Of a stretch of DNA of 12,900 nucleotides, positions 5,961-12,900 are shown piece after piece. The translations under genes were made by a program, and so were the position numbers. This stretch comes from an uncultured Acidobacteriota bacterium (GTDB lineage Bacteria; Acidobacteriota; Thermoanaerobaculia; Gp7-AA8), in assembly GCA_946887105.1 (NCBI GenBank), contig CAMPKJ010000140.1, forward strand, positions 1 to 12,900, given 5' to 3'. Every line of letters starts with the position of its first letter. Position 1 is the first letter of the stretch. The notes beneath the pieces are model-generated. The model had not been told where the DNA came from, made no database searches, and saw only the letters and a list, made by a program, of their open reading frames with translations.

Positions 5961-6482
5961 TTAGAGGTGGTACCGCTCGCGCAGGACCTTCACGTGGTGC
6001 CGCTCGTGGCCCACGATGATCCAGGCGATGGCGCGAACGGTGATGGGGAAGTCGCTGGCGGTGCCGCGGCGACCCCACGCCTCCTCCGGGAAGTTGCGGA
6101 AGAGCACGATGGTCGCGCGCCGGACCAGCGCGTAGTGCTCGGAGAGATCGCCGAGCGTCCATGAGTCGAAGCCGGCGTTCTGCACGTACTCGTTCTCGTC
6201 GAATCCCGGCAGCGGCTGCGTTTCGCCGCGCGCGAAGGCCAGCGCGCGATACGCGAAGATGCGCTCCGAGTCGGTGAAGTGGCCGATCACTTCCTTCACG
6301 CTCCACTTCGACTCGGCATAGCGATACGCGGCCTTCGATTCGTCGAGTGAAGCCAGCAGCTTCTGTGTCACCGAAGACTGCGATTCGATGGCCGTGAGAA
6401 TGTCATCCTCGGGGACGTTCGCGACGTAGCCGGCGTACGGCTGCGCGTATTCAGTAGCGGCGGGACGCGTCGGGAAGTTCAT
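5961..6482 (-). CDS. DinB/YfiT-like metal-site protein
   Basis: This 173-residue protein fits the DinB-like four-helix-bundle superfamily. The three metal-ligand histidines sit in the usual places: H68 in the first helix pair (WSVKEVIGHFTDSERIF) and H159/H163 in the last helix (GHERHHVKVLRERYHL). Members bind a divalent metal and include thiol-S-transferases that use bacillithiol, mycothiol or glutathione; many are uncharacterised. Which substrate applies here cannot be told. The FDENEYV and SWTLGDL segments are also usual in this subgroup. Its ATG lies 46 bases downstream of the phosphatase stop on the same strand, so read-through from that gene is possible. Its stop codon abuts the GTTCCTCGG array. 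No Shine-Dalgarno is apparent; an AT-rich stretch, GATATATC on the minus strand, lies seven bases before the ATG. The superfamily call is good; the function is open. Confidence 0.87.
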   Translation of the reverse strand: MNFPTRPAATEYAQPYAGYVANVPEDDILTAIESQSSVTQKLLASLDESKAAYRYAESKWSVKEVIGHFTDSERIFAYRALAFARGETQPLPGFDENEYVQNAGFDSWTLGDLSEHYALVRRATIVLFRNFPEEAWGRRGTASDFPITVRAIAWIIVGHERHHVKVLRERYHL

Positions 6483-6496
6483 CGCGCCGATATATC

Positions 6497-6540
6497 ACGC
6501 CACTCGCTCTGTTGCGCTACTCGCTACGTTACGCCACTCG
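6497..6540. repeat. 17-base tandem repeat across the phosphatase stop codon
   Basis: Two full copies and a 10-base partial copy lie head to tail: ACGCCACTCGCTCTGTT, GCGCTACTCGCTACGTT, then ACGCCACTCG. The two full copies match at 13 of 17 positions, and the partial matches the first copy exactly. The last copy encodes the end of the phosphatase and supplies part of its TAA (6531-6529), so the gap before the DinB-like gene may have grown by local duplication of the gene's 3' end. Confidence 0.75.
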
Positions 6541-8778
6541 GACGACCACGAACGTCACGTCATCGTTCGGCGGCGCCTCGCCGTGCCATTTGCGCGCGAC
6601 ACTGGCGAGCGCGTCGATCACGTCACTCGCACTGCCCGCTTTCGCCGCCATCGCAAACGCCTCGATCGTGCCGGTGTAGCCGAGTTGCTGTCCGGCGTCG
6701 TTCATCAGCTCGGGGAATCCGTCGCTGAGGAAGAGCACCGTATCGCCGCGATCCAGCGAGACGCTGGTCTGCGGATAGTCGCTGCCGAACGTGCCGAGCG
6801 GTGTGGCCTGCAGCGCGATCTCATCGACGAGCCCGGACGCCATGCGATGTACGAGCACGGGCGGCATGCCCGCCGCGGCGACGGTGAGCTCGCGCGACTC
6901 GAACCGCGACAGCGAAAGGGCCATGGCCATGCGGCCGAGGTCCATCCGCTTGATCTTTTCCGCGGCGTCGGCCAGAAACTCCGCCGGCGCGGGCGTTGCC
7001 GGCGCGCCGCCATAGCCCGCGAAGAGCGTCTTGATGATCGTGACCATCGTGCCCGCCTTCGCGCCGTGACCGGTGGCGTCGCCGATGGTCACCGACAGCG
7101 CATCGCCGTGCAGGTGGAAGTCGTAGTAATCGCCGCCCACTTCGGTGGCCGTGCGCGTGAACACGGCTACGTCGTAAAGACGATGATGCGGCACTTCCTT
7201 CGGCAGCATGGACAGCTGGAAGCGCCGCGCTTCTTCGAGCTCGATGGTCTTGCGCTGGTACTCGACCGCCATCAGCGTCTGCTGCAGTTCCTGTTCTTTC
7301 CGCGCGCGCTCCTGCTCCACGAGTTTCTGCTGATGGATGCTCAGGTCCTCGGCCATCCGATTGAACGCGCGCGCCAGCTGCCCGAGCTCGTTCTTCGTCT
7401 TCACCGGCAGGCGGGTCATGAGATCGCCGTGCGCGATGCGCTCCGCGCCGTCAGTGACGAGCTTGACGTCGCGCGTGAGGTGATTGGAGAGCGGCACGAT
7501 GCCGATCAGCGCAAAGGCAATCAATCCGAGTCCGATGCCGAAGTTGCGGGCGGCGGCGCGGCGGAGCTCGAACAGGTTGTCGCCGACCGGTCGCGCCACG
7601 CCGATGCGCAATCCGCTCTGCGGATCGGTCGACGCGGAGACGATCCACCCTTCGATGCCTTTGAGGCTCTGGCCGGCGCGCACGCGTTGCGGCACCTGCA
7701 GGCGTTCGAGCTGGCCGCGCTCGTCATCGCTGCGCGTGTAGAGCGTCCCCTCGCGATCGATCGCAAACGGGATCTCGCTCCGATCCTCGGTCACACTGCC
7801 GAGGACGCGCCGGATGACCTGATCGGGACTGATGCGTGCGGTGAGCTGCCCGACCACTTCGCCCTGTTGCCGGACCGGCGCCTCGAAACTGCGCCCGAGG
7901 AGCAACGCCGTCTTCTTCGCGGTGGCGGCGGCCCTCTGGATGTCCTTCTCCGTCGCGCCGCGCACGACCACTCTCGTTTTTTTCGCGGGCTTCGTCGTGG
8001 TCGCAACCTTGGGAGTGGCGGCCGTTGGTGCGACAGCCGCGGCGGGGGCCGGCGCGGGAACCACGATCCCGGCGTCGCGCAACGCACGTTCGGCGCGCTG
8101 CCGTTCGCGCCGCGCCATCTCCGCCTGGCGCATCTGCTGCGCGAACTGGTCGCGATCGGCCTCGACGACGGCGCGCAGCTCTTCCTGCGCGTTCTGCAGT
8201 TCCTCGCGGATGTCCTGCCGTTCATCGGCGGCCAGCTCCTGACTTCCGAGCTGCGCGCCGAGGCGTCCGATCTCTGCGACCAGCTCCCGCTGCTCTTCGG
8301 ACATCACGAAGCGCGGCATTTCCGGGATGGGCGGCAAGTCGATCACCACGTGAACCGGCGGCGCAGGCGGCGCGAGCGGCGCGACTGCAGCGGCCGGTGG
8401 TTCGGCGTCCGTTTCCGTGACGATTTCCTCCTCCTCGACTTCGGCCTGCGGATCCGGATCGGCGACGCGCATCGGCTCGAAATCGAGCGCGTCGACGAAC
8501 GACGCCGCGTCACCCATCACGGTGACGATGTTGCCGACGTCGCCGCTGGCCTGATCGGCCGGCAACGGCAGCGCGGAAACGAAGCGCAGGCGCTGGTCGA
8601 GGTCGGTACGGATGGTGGCCAGGCGCCGGTCCATCTGCGCGGTCAACCGGCCCGCCTCGCTGCGATACGCCGCCTCGAGCGCGCGGCGCGAGGAGTGATA
8701 CGAGTACGTCACGATCGCGGCCAGCGGCACGACGGCGAGGACGAACGCGGCCAGGATCAGTTGGGTGCGGATGCGCAT
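6529..8778 (-). CDS. Membrane sensor SpoIIE/RsbU-type serine phosphatase with HAMP domain
   Basis: This 749-residue protein has a transmembrane helix at about 7-27, an extracytoplasmic region to about 412, a second helix at 413-431, a HAMP domain (about 433-486), a coiled-coil linker with a QLSMLP motif (521-526), and a PP2C-type SpoIIE phosphatase domain (about 545-749). Metal-binding acids are present: D550 in VGGDYYDF, D567 in IGDATGHG, D686 in FLSDGFPE and D739/D740 in PNDDVTF, so it should be active. Such enzymes usually dephosphorylate an STAS anti-anti-sigma protein in partner-switching control; no partner is nearby. The sensor part is odd: a Cache-like segment (about 300-405) is separated from the N-terminal helix by Ala/Pro-rich stretches (125-152, 240-265) and a Glu/Gln/Arg-rich coiled coil (160-235). 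No Shine-Dalgarno is visible. Confidence 0.94.
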   Translation of the reverse strand: MRIRTQLILAAFVLAVVPLAAIVTYSYHSSRRALEAAYRSEAGRLTAQMDRRLATIRTDLDQRLRFVSALPLPADQASGDVGNIVTVMGDAASFVDALDFEPMRVADPDPQAEVEEEEIVTETDAEPPAAAVAPLAPPAPPVHVVIDLPPIPEMPRFVMSEEQRELVAEIGRLGAQLGSQELAADERQDIREELQNAQEELRAVVEADRDQFAQQMRQAEMARRERQRAERALRDAGIVVPAPAPAAAVAPTAATPKVATTTKPAKKTRVVVRGATEKDIQRAAATAKKTALLLGRSFEAPVRQQGEVVGQLTARISPDQVIRRVLGSVTEDRSEIPFAIDREGTLYTRSDDERGQLERLQVPQRVRAGQSLKGIEGWIVSASTDPQSGLRIGVARPVGDNLFELRRAAARNFGIGLGLIAFALIGIVPLSNHLTRDVKLVTDGAERIAHGDLMTRLPVKTKNELGQLARAFNRMAEDLSIHQQKLVEQERARKEQELQQTLMAVEYQRKTIELEEARRFQLSMLPKEVPHHRLYDVAVFTRTATEVGGDYYDFHLHGDALSVTIGDATGHGAKAGTMVTIIKTLFAGYGGAPATPAPAEFLADAAEKIKRMDLGRMAMALSLSRFESRELTVAAAGMPPVLVHRMASGLVDEIALQATPLGTFGSDYPQTSVSLDRGDTVLFLSDGFPELMNDAGQQLGYTGTIEAFAMAAKAGSASDVIDALASVARKWHGEAPPNDDVTFVVVRVA

Positions 8779-8924
8779 CGGTCGATTGGTAGAACGTTTC
8801 GCGACGGGAAAAGTTTGGGTGCCCGGGACCTCAGGTTCCTCGGAGTTCCTCGGAGTTCCTCGGGGGGAGGGCCCACCACTCCGAGGAACTCCGAGGGAAC
8901 TCCCGAGGAACTCCGAGGAACCGC
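8779..8924. other. Intergenic region between LRR gene and phosphatase gene
   Basis: Of these 146 bases, 8834-8922 is the repeat array. The remaining stretch next to the phosphatase (8779-8833) has no clear Shine-Dalgarno and no convincing -10/-35 pair on the minus strand. A promoter is expected here if the array blocks read-through, but none was recognised. Confidence 0.5.
8834..8922. repeat. Second inverted array of GTTCCTCGG units
   Basis: GTTCCTCGG occurs at 8835, 8845 and 8855 with a strict 10-base period. Complementary units CCGAGGAAC begin at 8881, 8903 and 8913, with one variant carrying an extra G at 8891-8900. The spacer 8864-8880 contains the palindrome GGGCCC. The outer arms, 8834-8845 and 8911-8922, pair perfectly over 12 bases. 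It begins two bases after the LRR gene's TAG and lies 55 bases upstream of the phosphatase ATG, so it sits between two genes of the same strand rather than between converging ones. Confidence 0.9.
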
Positions 8925-10290
8925 CTATTGCACCTGCACGCTCACGTCCTCCGTCATCACATCCATCGTCATCACGAACGGCACGACCGCGCCGGTGCCT
9001 TCGACCACTTCGAGCTCGAGCACCAGGCCACTGAGATCGCCAAACGCCTCGCGCAGGTTGCCGGCGAAGGAGCGTACGAGCTCGGGGAGGAAGAGCTGCT
9101 CGCGTGGTGCGAGCGTGAACGTGCGCTCGGTGACGGTCGAGACGAGCGCGTTGGTCTCGCTGATGATGATGCGCGCGCGAACCTTCGTGGTGGCGCCGCC
9201 GGTCTCGACGAAACCGTAGCCGGTGCGCAGCGTGGCCGTGTCGTCGAGTCCGGAAAACGTCTGCGCCTGTCCGAGTCGCAGGCCTGCGCTCGCGGAGACG
9301 ATCGGGATGGCCGAGCCGCTGTCGGCGTCATGCGTGCGTGCGGTGGCAACGAGCTGTCCGCCGCGATCGGGCTCGATCACTACGTGCGCGACGGTCGTGC
9401 CGGCGAGCGCCGCGACGTCGCGTACCGTGATGGTCGCACGCGGCGGAACATTGGTAGCGCGCTCGTAGATGCGGCCGGTGGTGTCGATCACCTGCATCGA
9501 CGCCCGCACTTCCGCAGTGGTGGGATTGAAGAGCACGAGATCGGTCGCGCGCCGCGGCGTTGCTTCGCTCGACAGGTGGCGCACACCGCGACGCCGCGCG
9601 GACCCCCCTCGGCCGTCGGCGAACGGAATGCGCACCGTCTCGGTGCGTGGGTAATCGTGCAACTGGCTCCAGTCGACGACGCTCCACGTGTCGCCGCTGG
9701 CATCGTGCAGACGCGCGTACGCGGCAATCGACGCACCGCTGCTGGTGACGACGGCGGTGACGGCATCCGCGGGCACGGCGCCGGTCAGCTCGACGAGACC
9801 GTACGCGCCGATGTCTTCGCCGCGCGTCGACAGAAGAGCGCCCGCGGCATTGAGGAATGCGATGTCGACGCGCCCGTTCGTGCCGCCGGCTTCCTGCACG
9901 AAGAGATCGCCGCCCGCGGTCAGCCCGGCCAGGTAGATCGTCTCTCCCGGCTCGGCGGAACGATCGCTGCGGAAGACCGGCACGGCACCGCTGTACGTTC
10001 CTTCATCCGTGATGGCCGTGACTTTCGCGCCGGCGTGGATGTTCGCGGCATTCGTGGTCCGCACCTGCAGTGTGCCGCTCCCCTGGGCGCCGTACACGGT
10101 GCCGAGGATGTTCACCAGGTTGATCGATTGCGCGAATGGGAGCGGCGCGAGCGAGGCGATGCTGGTCTGCGCGCCGCCGGTGAAGTAGAGCCGCAGATCG
10201 TCGATCGATTGCGCGCCGGTGGCATTGACGATCGAGAGATCGGAGCGCATCGACGCGGTGTTGGTGAGGCCGGGGATGAAGAACGGCACT
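8925..10290 (-). repeat. Four related C-terminal beta modules of the LRR protein
   Basis: By eye the C-terminal 450 residues divide into four units of about 95-110 residues. Three open with a line like RSDLSIVN, RVDIAFLN or ATDLVLFN; the fourth has LRTGYGFVE. Each closes with a line like VTAITDEGTYSG, IAAYARLHDASGD, LVATARTHDADSG or VPFVMTMDVMTED. Approximate extents are 10290-9975, 9950-9665, 9580-9290 and 9250-8925. They look like diverged copies of one domain. Confidence 0.55.
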
Positions 10291-12900
10291 TCGCCCGGCA
10301 GCAGCGCGGGAATCGCGCCGATGGCCACGGACGGTTGGGTGATGTCGACGATGGTCACCTTGGTGACGTTGATGCCGGGGATGGCATTGGTGCTGATGCT
10401 GCGCGCGTCGCTGGTGCCGCTCACGTAGACGAGCGACAGGTTCGCGGTCAGCGCTCCTTGCGCGCCCGCGGGACGCTTCGCGCGCACGATCGTGAAGTTC
10501 ACCGAGCCGACCGCGCCGGGCTCGATCGTGATCGGTTCCGCGCTCACCTCGACCCATGGCTGATCGGAGAGCACGATGCCGGTCAGCCGCGCGGTGCCGG
10601 TATTGCGGAACTGCGCGACACCGACTTCATCGGACCCTGCCGCGCCGGCGAGCTCGATGCGCGTGGCCAGCGGCGTGGCCACGACACTTCCCGCCGGACG
10701 CGTGCTCGAGAGCAGCACCACTTCGGCGAGAAGATCGTCCGGTGCGCCCGCGCCGGTGATGTCGACATAGCCGTAGTACGTGCCCGCGCTCTGCGGCAGC
10801 GAGTGCAGCGTGACCACCTGGCTCGCGCCGGCGGCGAGCGTGAACTGTTGCGGCGACACGGTGAAGAAGTTCTCGATGCGCTCCAGCGTGATGGCGGTGC
10901 TGACATCGCCGAAGTTCGTCAGCGTGAAACTGTCTTCCTGCACTTCCACGCTGTCGATCTGGACCATGCCGTTCGGCGTGTCGGTGATCACCACTTCCGC
11001 CGGCGCGAGCACGCGCTGCTTCGTCGTGCCCTGCAACGGCGCGGTACGCTCGCTGGTGATGAGATTCTCCTGATCCGAGACCGGATGCGAAACGGTGGCG
11101 ACGGTGAAGTAGTACGTCGTGGACGGCTGCAGATTGCGGATCGTGAACGTGTCCACCGACTTCGAGCTCGACGTTGCCAACACCACGGCCGGCCCGTTCG
11201 GCACCGTCGACGCGGAGACCTGATAGCCGCCGCCGTAATACGAGTAGCGGATCGGATCCCAGCTCAGCGTCGCGGAGCGGTCGGTGGTCGAGACCACTTT
11301 CACGTTCAGCGGCTTCACGGTCTGCGTCGCCTCGAAGTCGCCGTCGTAGTGCTTGAGATTCACGAACGCGCGCGTGGCGGCGTCATTCGCATAGAGACCG
11401 TTCCAGCCGAAGTCGGAGCGATGGTCTTCCAGACCGGTCATGCCGATGATCTCCGGCGGAATCGGTCCGAGCAATGCGTTGAACGACAAACTCAGAAACT
11501 GCAGCTGCGTGAGCTGCCCGAGCTCCTTCGGAATCGTTCCGCTGAGGTGATTGCCCGCGAGCTGGATCGAGCTCGCGTTCTTCAGGTTGGCGATCTCTTT
11601 CGGGATCGCCCCGTCGAAGTCGTTGCCGCTGAGATCGAAGTGCGTGACGGAGGTCAGGCCGCCGATCTCCGCCGGAATCGGTCCGGAGAGATCGTTCGAG
11701 CCGAGCGTGACGAAGTCGAGCTGCGAGAGCAGGCCGATGCTCGGCGGCAATGATCCGCTGAAATGGTTGTACTGCGCGGTGAGATAGCGCAGCTGGGTCA
11801 GGTGCGTGAAATCGGGAAGGCGTCCGGTGAAGTCGTTTTCGCCGAGATCGAGATAGGCCAGATGGGTGAGCGTTGAGAGTCCCGGCGGCAGCGGTCCGCT
11901 GAACTGGTTTTCGCCGAGGAAGAGATCGGTGAGCGCGGTCCATTCGCCGATCCAGCCCGGCACCGCGCCGGTCATCTGATTGCCATTGACGTTGAACTGT
12001 TCGAGTTTGGTGAGGTTGCGCAGTTCGTCGGGAATGCTCCCCTGCAGCCGGTTCTGGCCGAGGTAGAGAATGCGCAGGTTCGCGAGCTGGCCGAGCTCGC
12101 GCGGGATCGGGCCCTCGATGCCATTGCCGTACATCGACAGCACTTCGAGCTTCGGCAGCGTCCCGAGCTGCGGCGGAATCGTGCCGGTGAGCTGGTTGTC
12201 GGCGACGTCGAGCCAGGTCAGATTCGAGAGGCGCGCAAGCTCCTGCGGGATCGATCCGGTCAAGTCGTTCGAGAGCTGTTCCAGCGATCGCAGCGGGGCG
12301 ATGTCGCCGAGCTCCGGCGGGATCGCACCGGTGACGTGATTGTCGTAAAGAACGAGGACCTGCAGGTTCTGAAGGTTGGCGATCTCCGGCGAGATCGGGC
12401 CGCCGAACTCATTGCCGGAGAGCAGCAGTTCCTCGAGTGTGGTGAGGAGGAAGAGCTCCGACGGGAGCGAGCCGGAGAACTGGTTCTCCCGCAAGTCGAG
12501 GATGTGGATCGACGAAAGGCCGCCGATCGCGGACGGGATCGGGCCGGAGAGCTGGTTCACTTCCATGCGCAGCTCTTCGAGCGCGTGCAGGTCGCCGAAC
12601 GTCGCGGGGATCGTGCCGGTGAGTTGGTTGTAGCTGAGGCGCAGCGTGACCAGCGATGCGAGCCCGCCGAGCTGCGGCGGGATCGCGCCGCTCAACGCGT
12701 TGTCGCCGAGGGTGAGGCGTTCGAGTTTGGTGAGCGTCGCGAGCGACGCCGGGATTTCTCCCTGCAGATCGTTCTCGGCGAGCTCGAGCACCTTCAGGTT
12801 CGTGAGCTTGGAGAGCGCGCTCGCGATCGTGCCGCTGAACTGGTTCTGGCCGAGGTACAGCTCCTCGAGCGCGGTGAGATCGCCGAGATGCGCCGGCAGC
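8925..12900 (-). CDS. Giant plant-type LRR / fibronectin III / beta-module protein, 5' partial
   Basis: The reading frame stays open to the window edge, so at least 1,324 residues are present and the N-terminus (with any signal peptide) is outside. From N to C: 20 plant-type leucine-rich repeats of about 24 residues (12900-11440); a post-LRR cap containing FGWNGLYANDAATRAF (to about 11320); a fibronectin type III domain (about 11315-11080); two Ig/ASH-like beta domains (about 11000-10735 and 10685-10410); and about four related beta modules to the C-terminus. It ends SVQVQ with no sorting or anchoring motif. There is no enzyme signature; this looks like a secreted or surface binding protein. 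LRR arrays of this kind bind proteins or carbohydrates, but no ligand can be inferred. It is followed by the GTTCCTCGG array two bases after the stop. Confidence 0.92.
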   Translation of the reverse strand, partial: LPAHLGDLTALEELYLGQNQFSGTIASALSKLTNLKVLELAENDLQGEIPASLATLTKLERLTLGDNALSGAIPPQLGGLASLVTLRLSYNQLTGTIPATFGDLHALEELRMEVNQLSGPIPSAIGGLSSIHILDLRENQFSGSLPSELFLLTTLEELLLSGNEFGGPISPEIANLQNLQVLVLYDNHVTGAIPPELGDIAPLRSLEQLSNDLTGSIPQELARLSNLTWLDVADNQLTGTIPPQLGTLPKLEVLSMYGNGIEGPIPRELGQLANLRILYLGQNRLQGSIPDELRNLTKLEQFNVNGNQMTGAVPGWIGEWTALTDLFLGENQFSGPLPPGLSTLTHLAYLDLGENDFTGRLPDFTHLTQLRYLTAQYNHFSGSLPPSIGLLSQLDFVTLGSNDLSGPIPAEIGGLTSVTHFDLSGNDFDGAIPKEIANLKNASSIQLAGNHLSGTIPKELGQLTQLQFLSLSFNALLGPIPPEIIGMTGLEDHRSDFGWNGLYANDAATRAFVNLKHYDGDFEATQTVKPLNVKVVSTTDRSATLSWDPIRYSYYGGGYQVSASTVPNGPAVVLATSSSKSVDTFTIRNLQPSTTYYFTVATVSHPVSDQENLITSERTAPLQGTTKQRVLAPAEVVITDTPNGMVQIDSVEVQEDSFTLTNFGDVSTAITLERIENFFTVSPQQFTLAAGASQVVTLHSLPQSAGTYYGYVDITGAGAPDDLLAEVVLLSSTRPAGSVVATPLATRIELAGAAGSDEVGVAQFRNTGTARLTGIVLSDQPWVEVSAEPITIEPGAVGSVNFTIVRAKRPAGAQGALTANLSLVYVSGTSDARSISTNAIPGINVTKVTIVDITQPSVAIGAIPALLPGEVPFFIPGLTNTASMRSDLSIVNATGAQSIDDLRLYFTGGAQTSIASLAPLPFAQSINLVNILGTVYGAQGSGTLQVRTTNAANIHAGAKVTAITDEGTYSGAVPVFRSDRSAEPGETIYLAGLTAGGDLFVQEAGGTNGRVDIAFLNAAGALLSTRGEDIGAYGLVELTGAVPADAVTAVVTSSGASIAAYARLHDASGDTWSVVDWSQLHDYPRTETVRIPFADGRGGSARRRGVRHLSSEATPRRATDLVLFNPTTAEVRASMQVIDTTGRIYERATNVPPRATITVRDVAALAGTTVAHVVIEPDRGGQLVATARTHDADSGSAIPIVSASAGLRLGQAQTFSGLDDTATLRTGYGFVETGGATTKVRARIIISETNALVSTVTERTFTLAPREQLFLPELVRSFAGNLREAFGDLSGLVLELEVVEGTGAVVPFVMTMDVMTEDVSVQVQ
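11440..12900 (-). repeat. Array of 20 plant-type leucine-rich repeats
   Basis: Within the giant protein, the pattern LxxLxxLxLxxNxLxGxIPxxLGxL recurs with a 24-residue (72-base) step. Counting the NxLxG core gives 20 copies, from QNQFSG near the window edge to FNALLG near 11470. One copy, with RLPDFTHLTQL, is 23 residues long. The Gly-x-Ile-Pro signature is that of plant-specific LRRs, which is common in plant receptor kinases and also known in some bacteria. The copies differ clearly at protein level, so this is an old array and not a recent expansion. Confidence 0.93.

Noticed and set aside
5862..8922. GTTCCTCGG arrays as CRISPR
   Set aside because: Units are 9 bases with 0-2 base gaps and inverted halves. 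There are no unique spacers of 25-40 bases and no cas genes.
5862..8922. The two arrays as terminal inverted repeats of an insertion sequence
   Set aside because: The enclosed genes are a DinB-like protein and a phosphatase, with no transposase and no target-site duplication noticed; the arrays are internally palindromic and differ in copy number.
6583..9219. Plus-strand open frame of 878 codons opposite the phosphatase and the array
   Set aside because: Antisense shadow of a GC-rich gene; His/Arg-rich composition without motifs, and it runs through the repeat array.
8928..11753. Plus-strand open frame of 941 codons opposite the LRR gene
   Set aside because: The minus strand has clear LRR and fibronectin III patterns. 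The plus-strand product is Arg/Asp/Gly-rich with no recognisable domain.

Overview
The window is GC-rich, gene-dense bacterial DNA from a diderm (Gram-negative-type) organism. It encodes an LptE-type LPS-assembly lipoprotein, a second lipoprotein, a HAMP/SpoIIE phosphatase and a large, probably secreted protein with plant-type leucine-rich repeats. This mix would fit an Acidobacteriota-like soil or sediment bacterium, but that placement is an inference from gene content; no rRNA or other phylogenetic marker was compared.

Layout. Positions 1-85 hold no intact gene, only a possible scrap of a receiver domain. A stand-alone receiver-domain response regulator (86-541, +) converges, one base apart, on a minus-strand cluster. 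In transcription order that cluster is dtd (4881-4447), leuS (4400-1848), an uncharacterised lipoprotein (1851-1084, overlapping the leuS stop by four bases) and lptE (1073-543). It joins D-aminoacyl-tRNA clearance and leucyl-tRNA charging to an outer-membrane lipoprotein pair. ssb (4941-5393, +) diverges from dtd across 59 bases that contain two oppositely facing -10-like boxes. ssb is followed 21 bases later by a membrane-anchored SEC-C protein with a duplicated GKVWSxEHGHWHD motif (5415-5861).

The second half is all on the minus strand. A DinB/YfiT-like metal-site protein (6482-5961) lies downstream of a SpoIIE-type serine phosphatase with HAMP domain (8778-6529). A giant LRR/fibronectin/beta-module protein (8925 to the window edge, 5' end missing) lies upstream of the phosphatase. 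The gaps on either side of the DinB-phosphatase pair are each filled by an inverted array of the same 9-base unit, GTTCCTCGG / CCGAGGAAC. These arrays are the most unusual non-coding structure in the window. A separate 17-base tandem repeat lies across the phosphatase stop codon.

No tRNA, rRNA, CRISPR array, insertion sequence or known defence system was seen. All intergenic stretches are under 150 bases. Long open frames opposite leuS, the phosphatase and the LRR gene are high-GC shadows and are not annotated.
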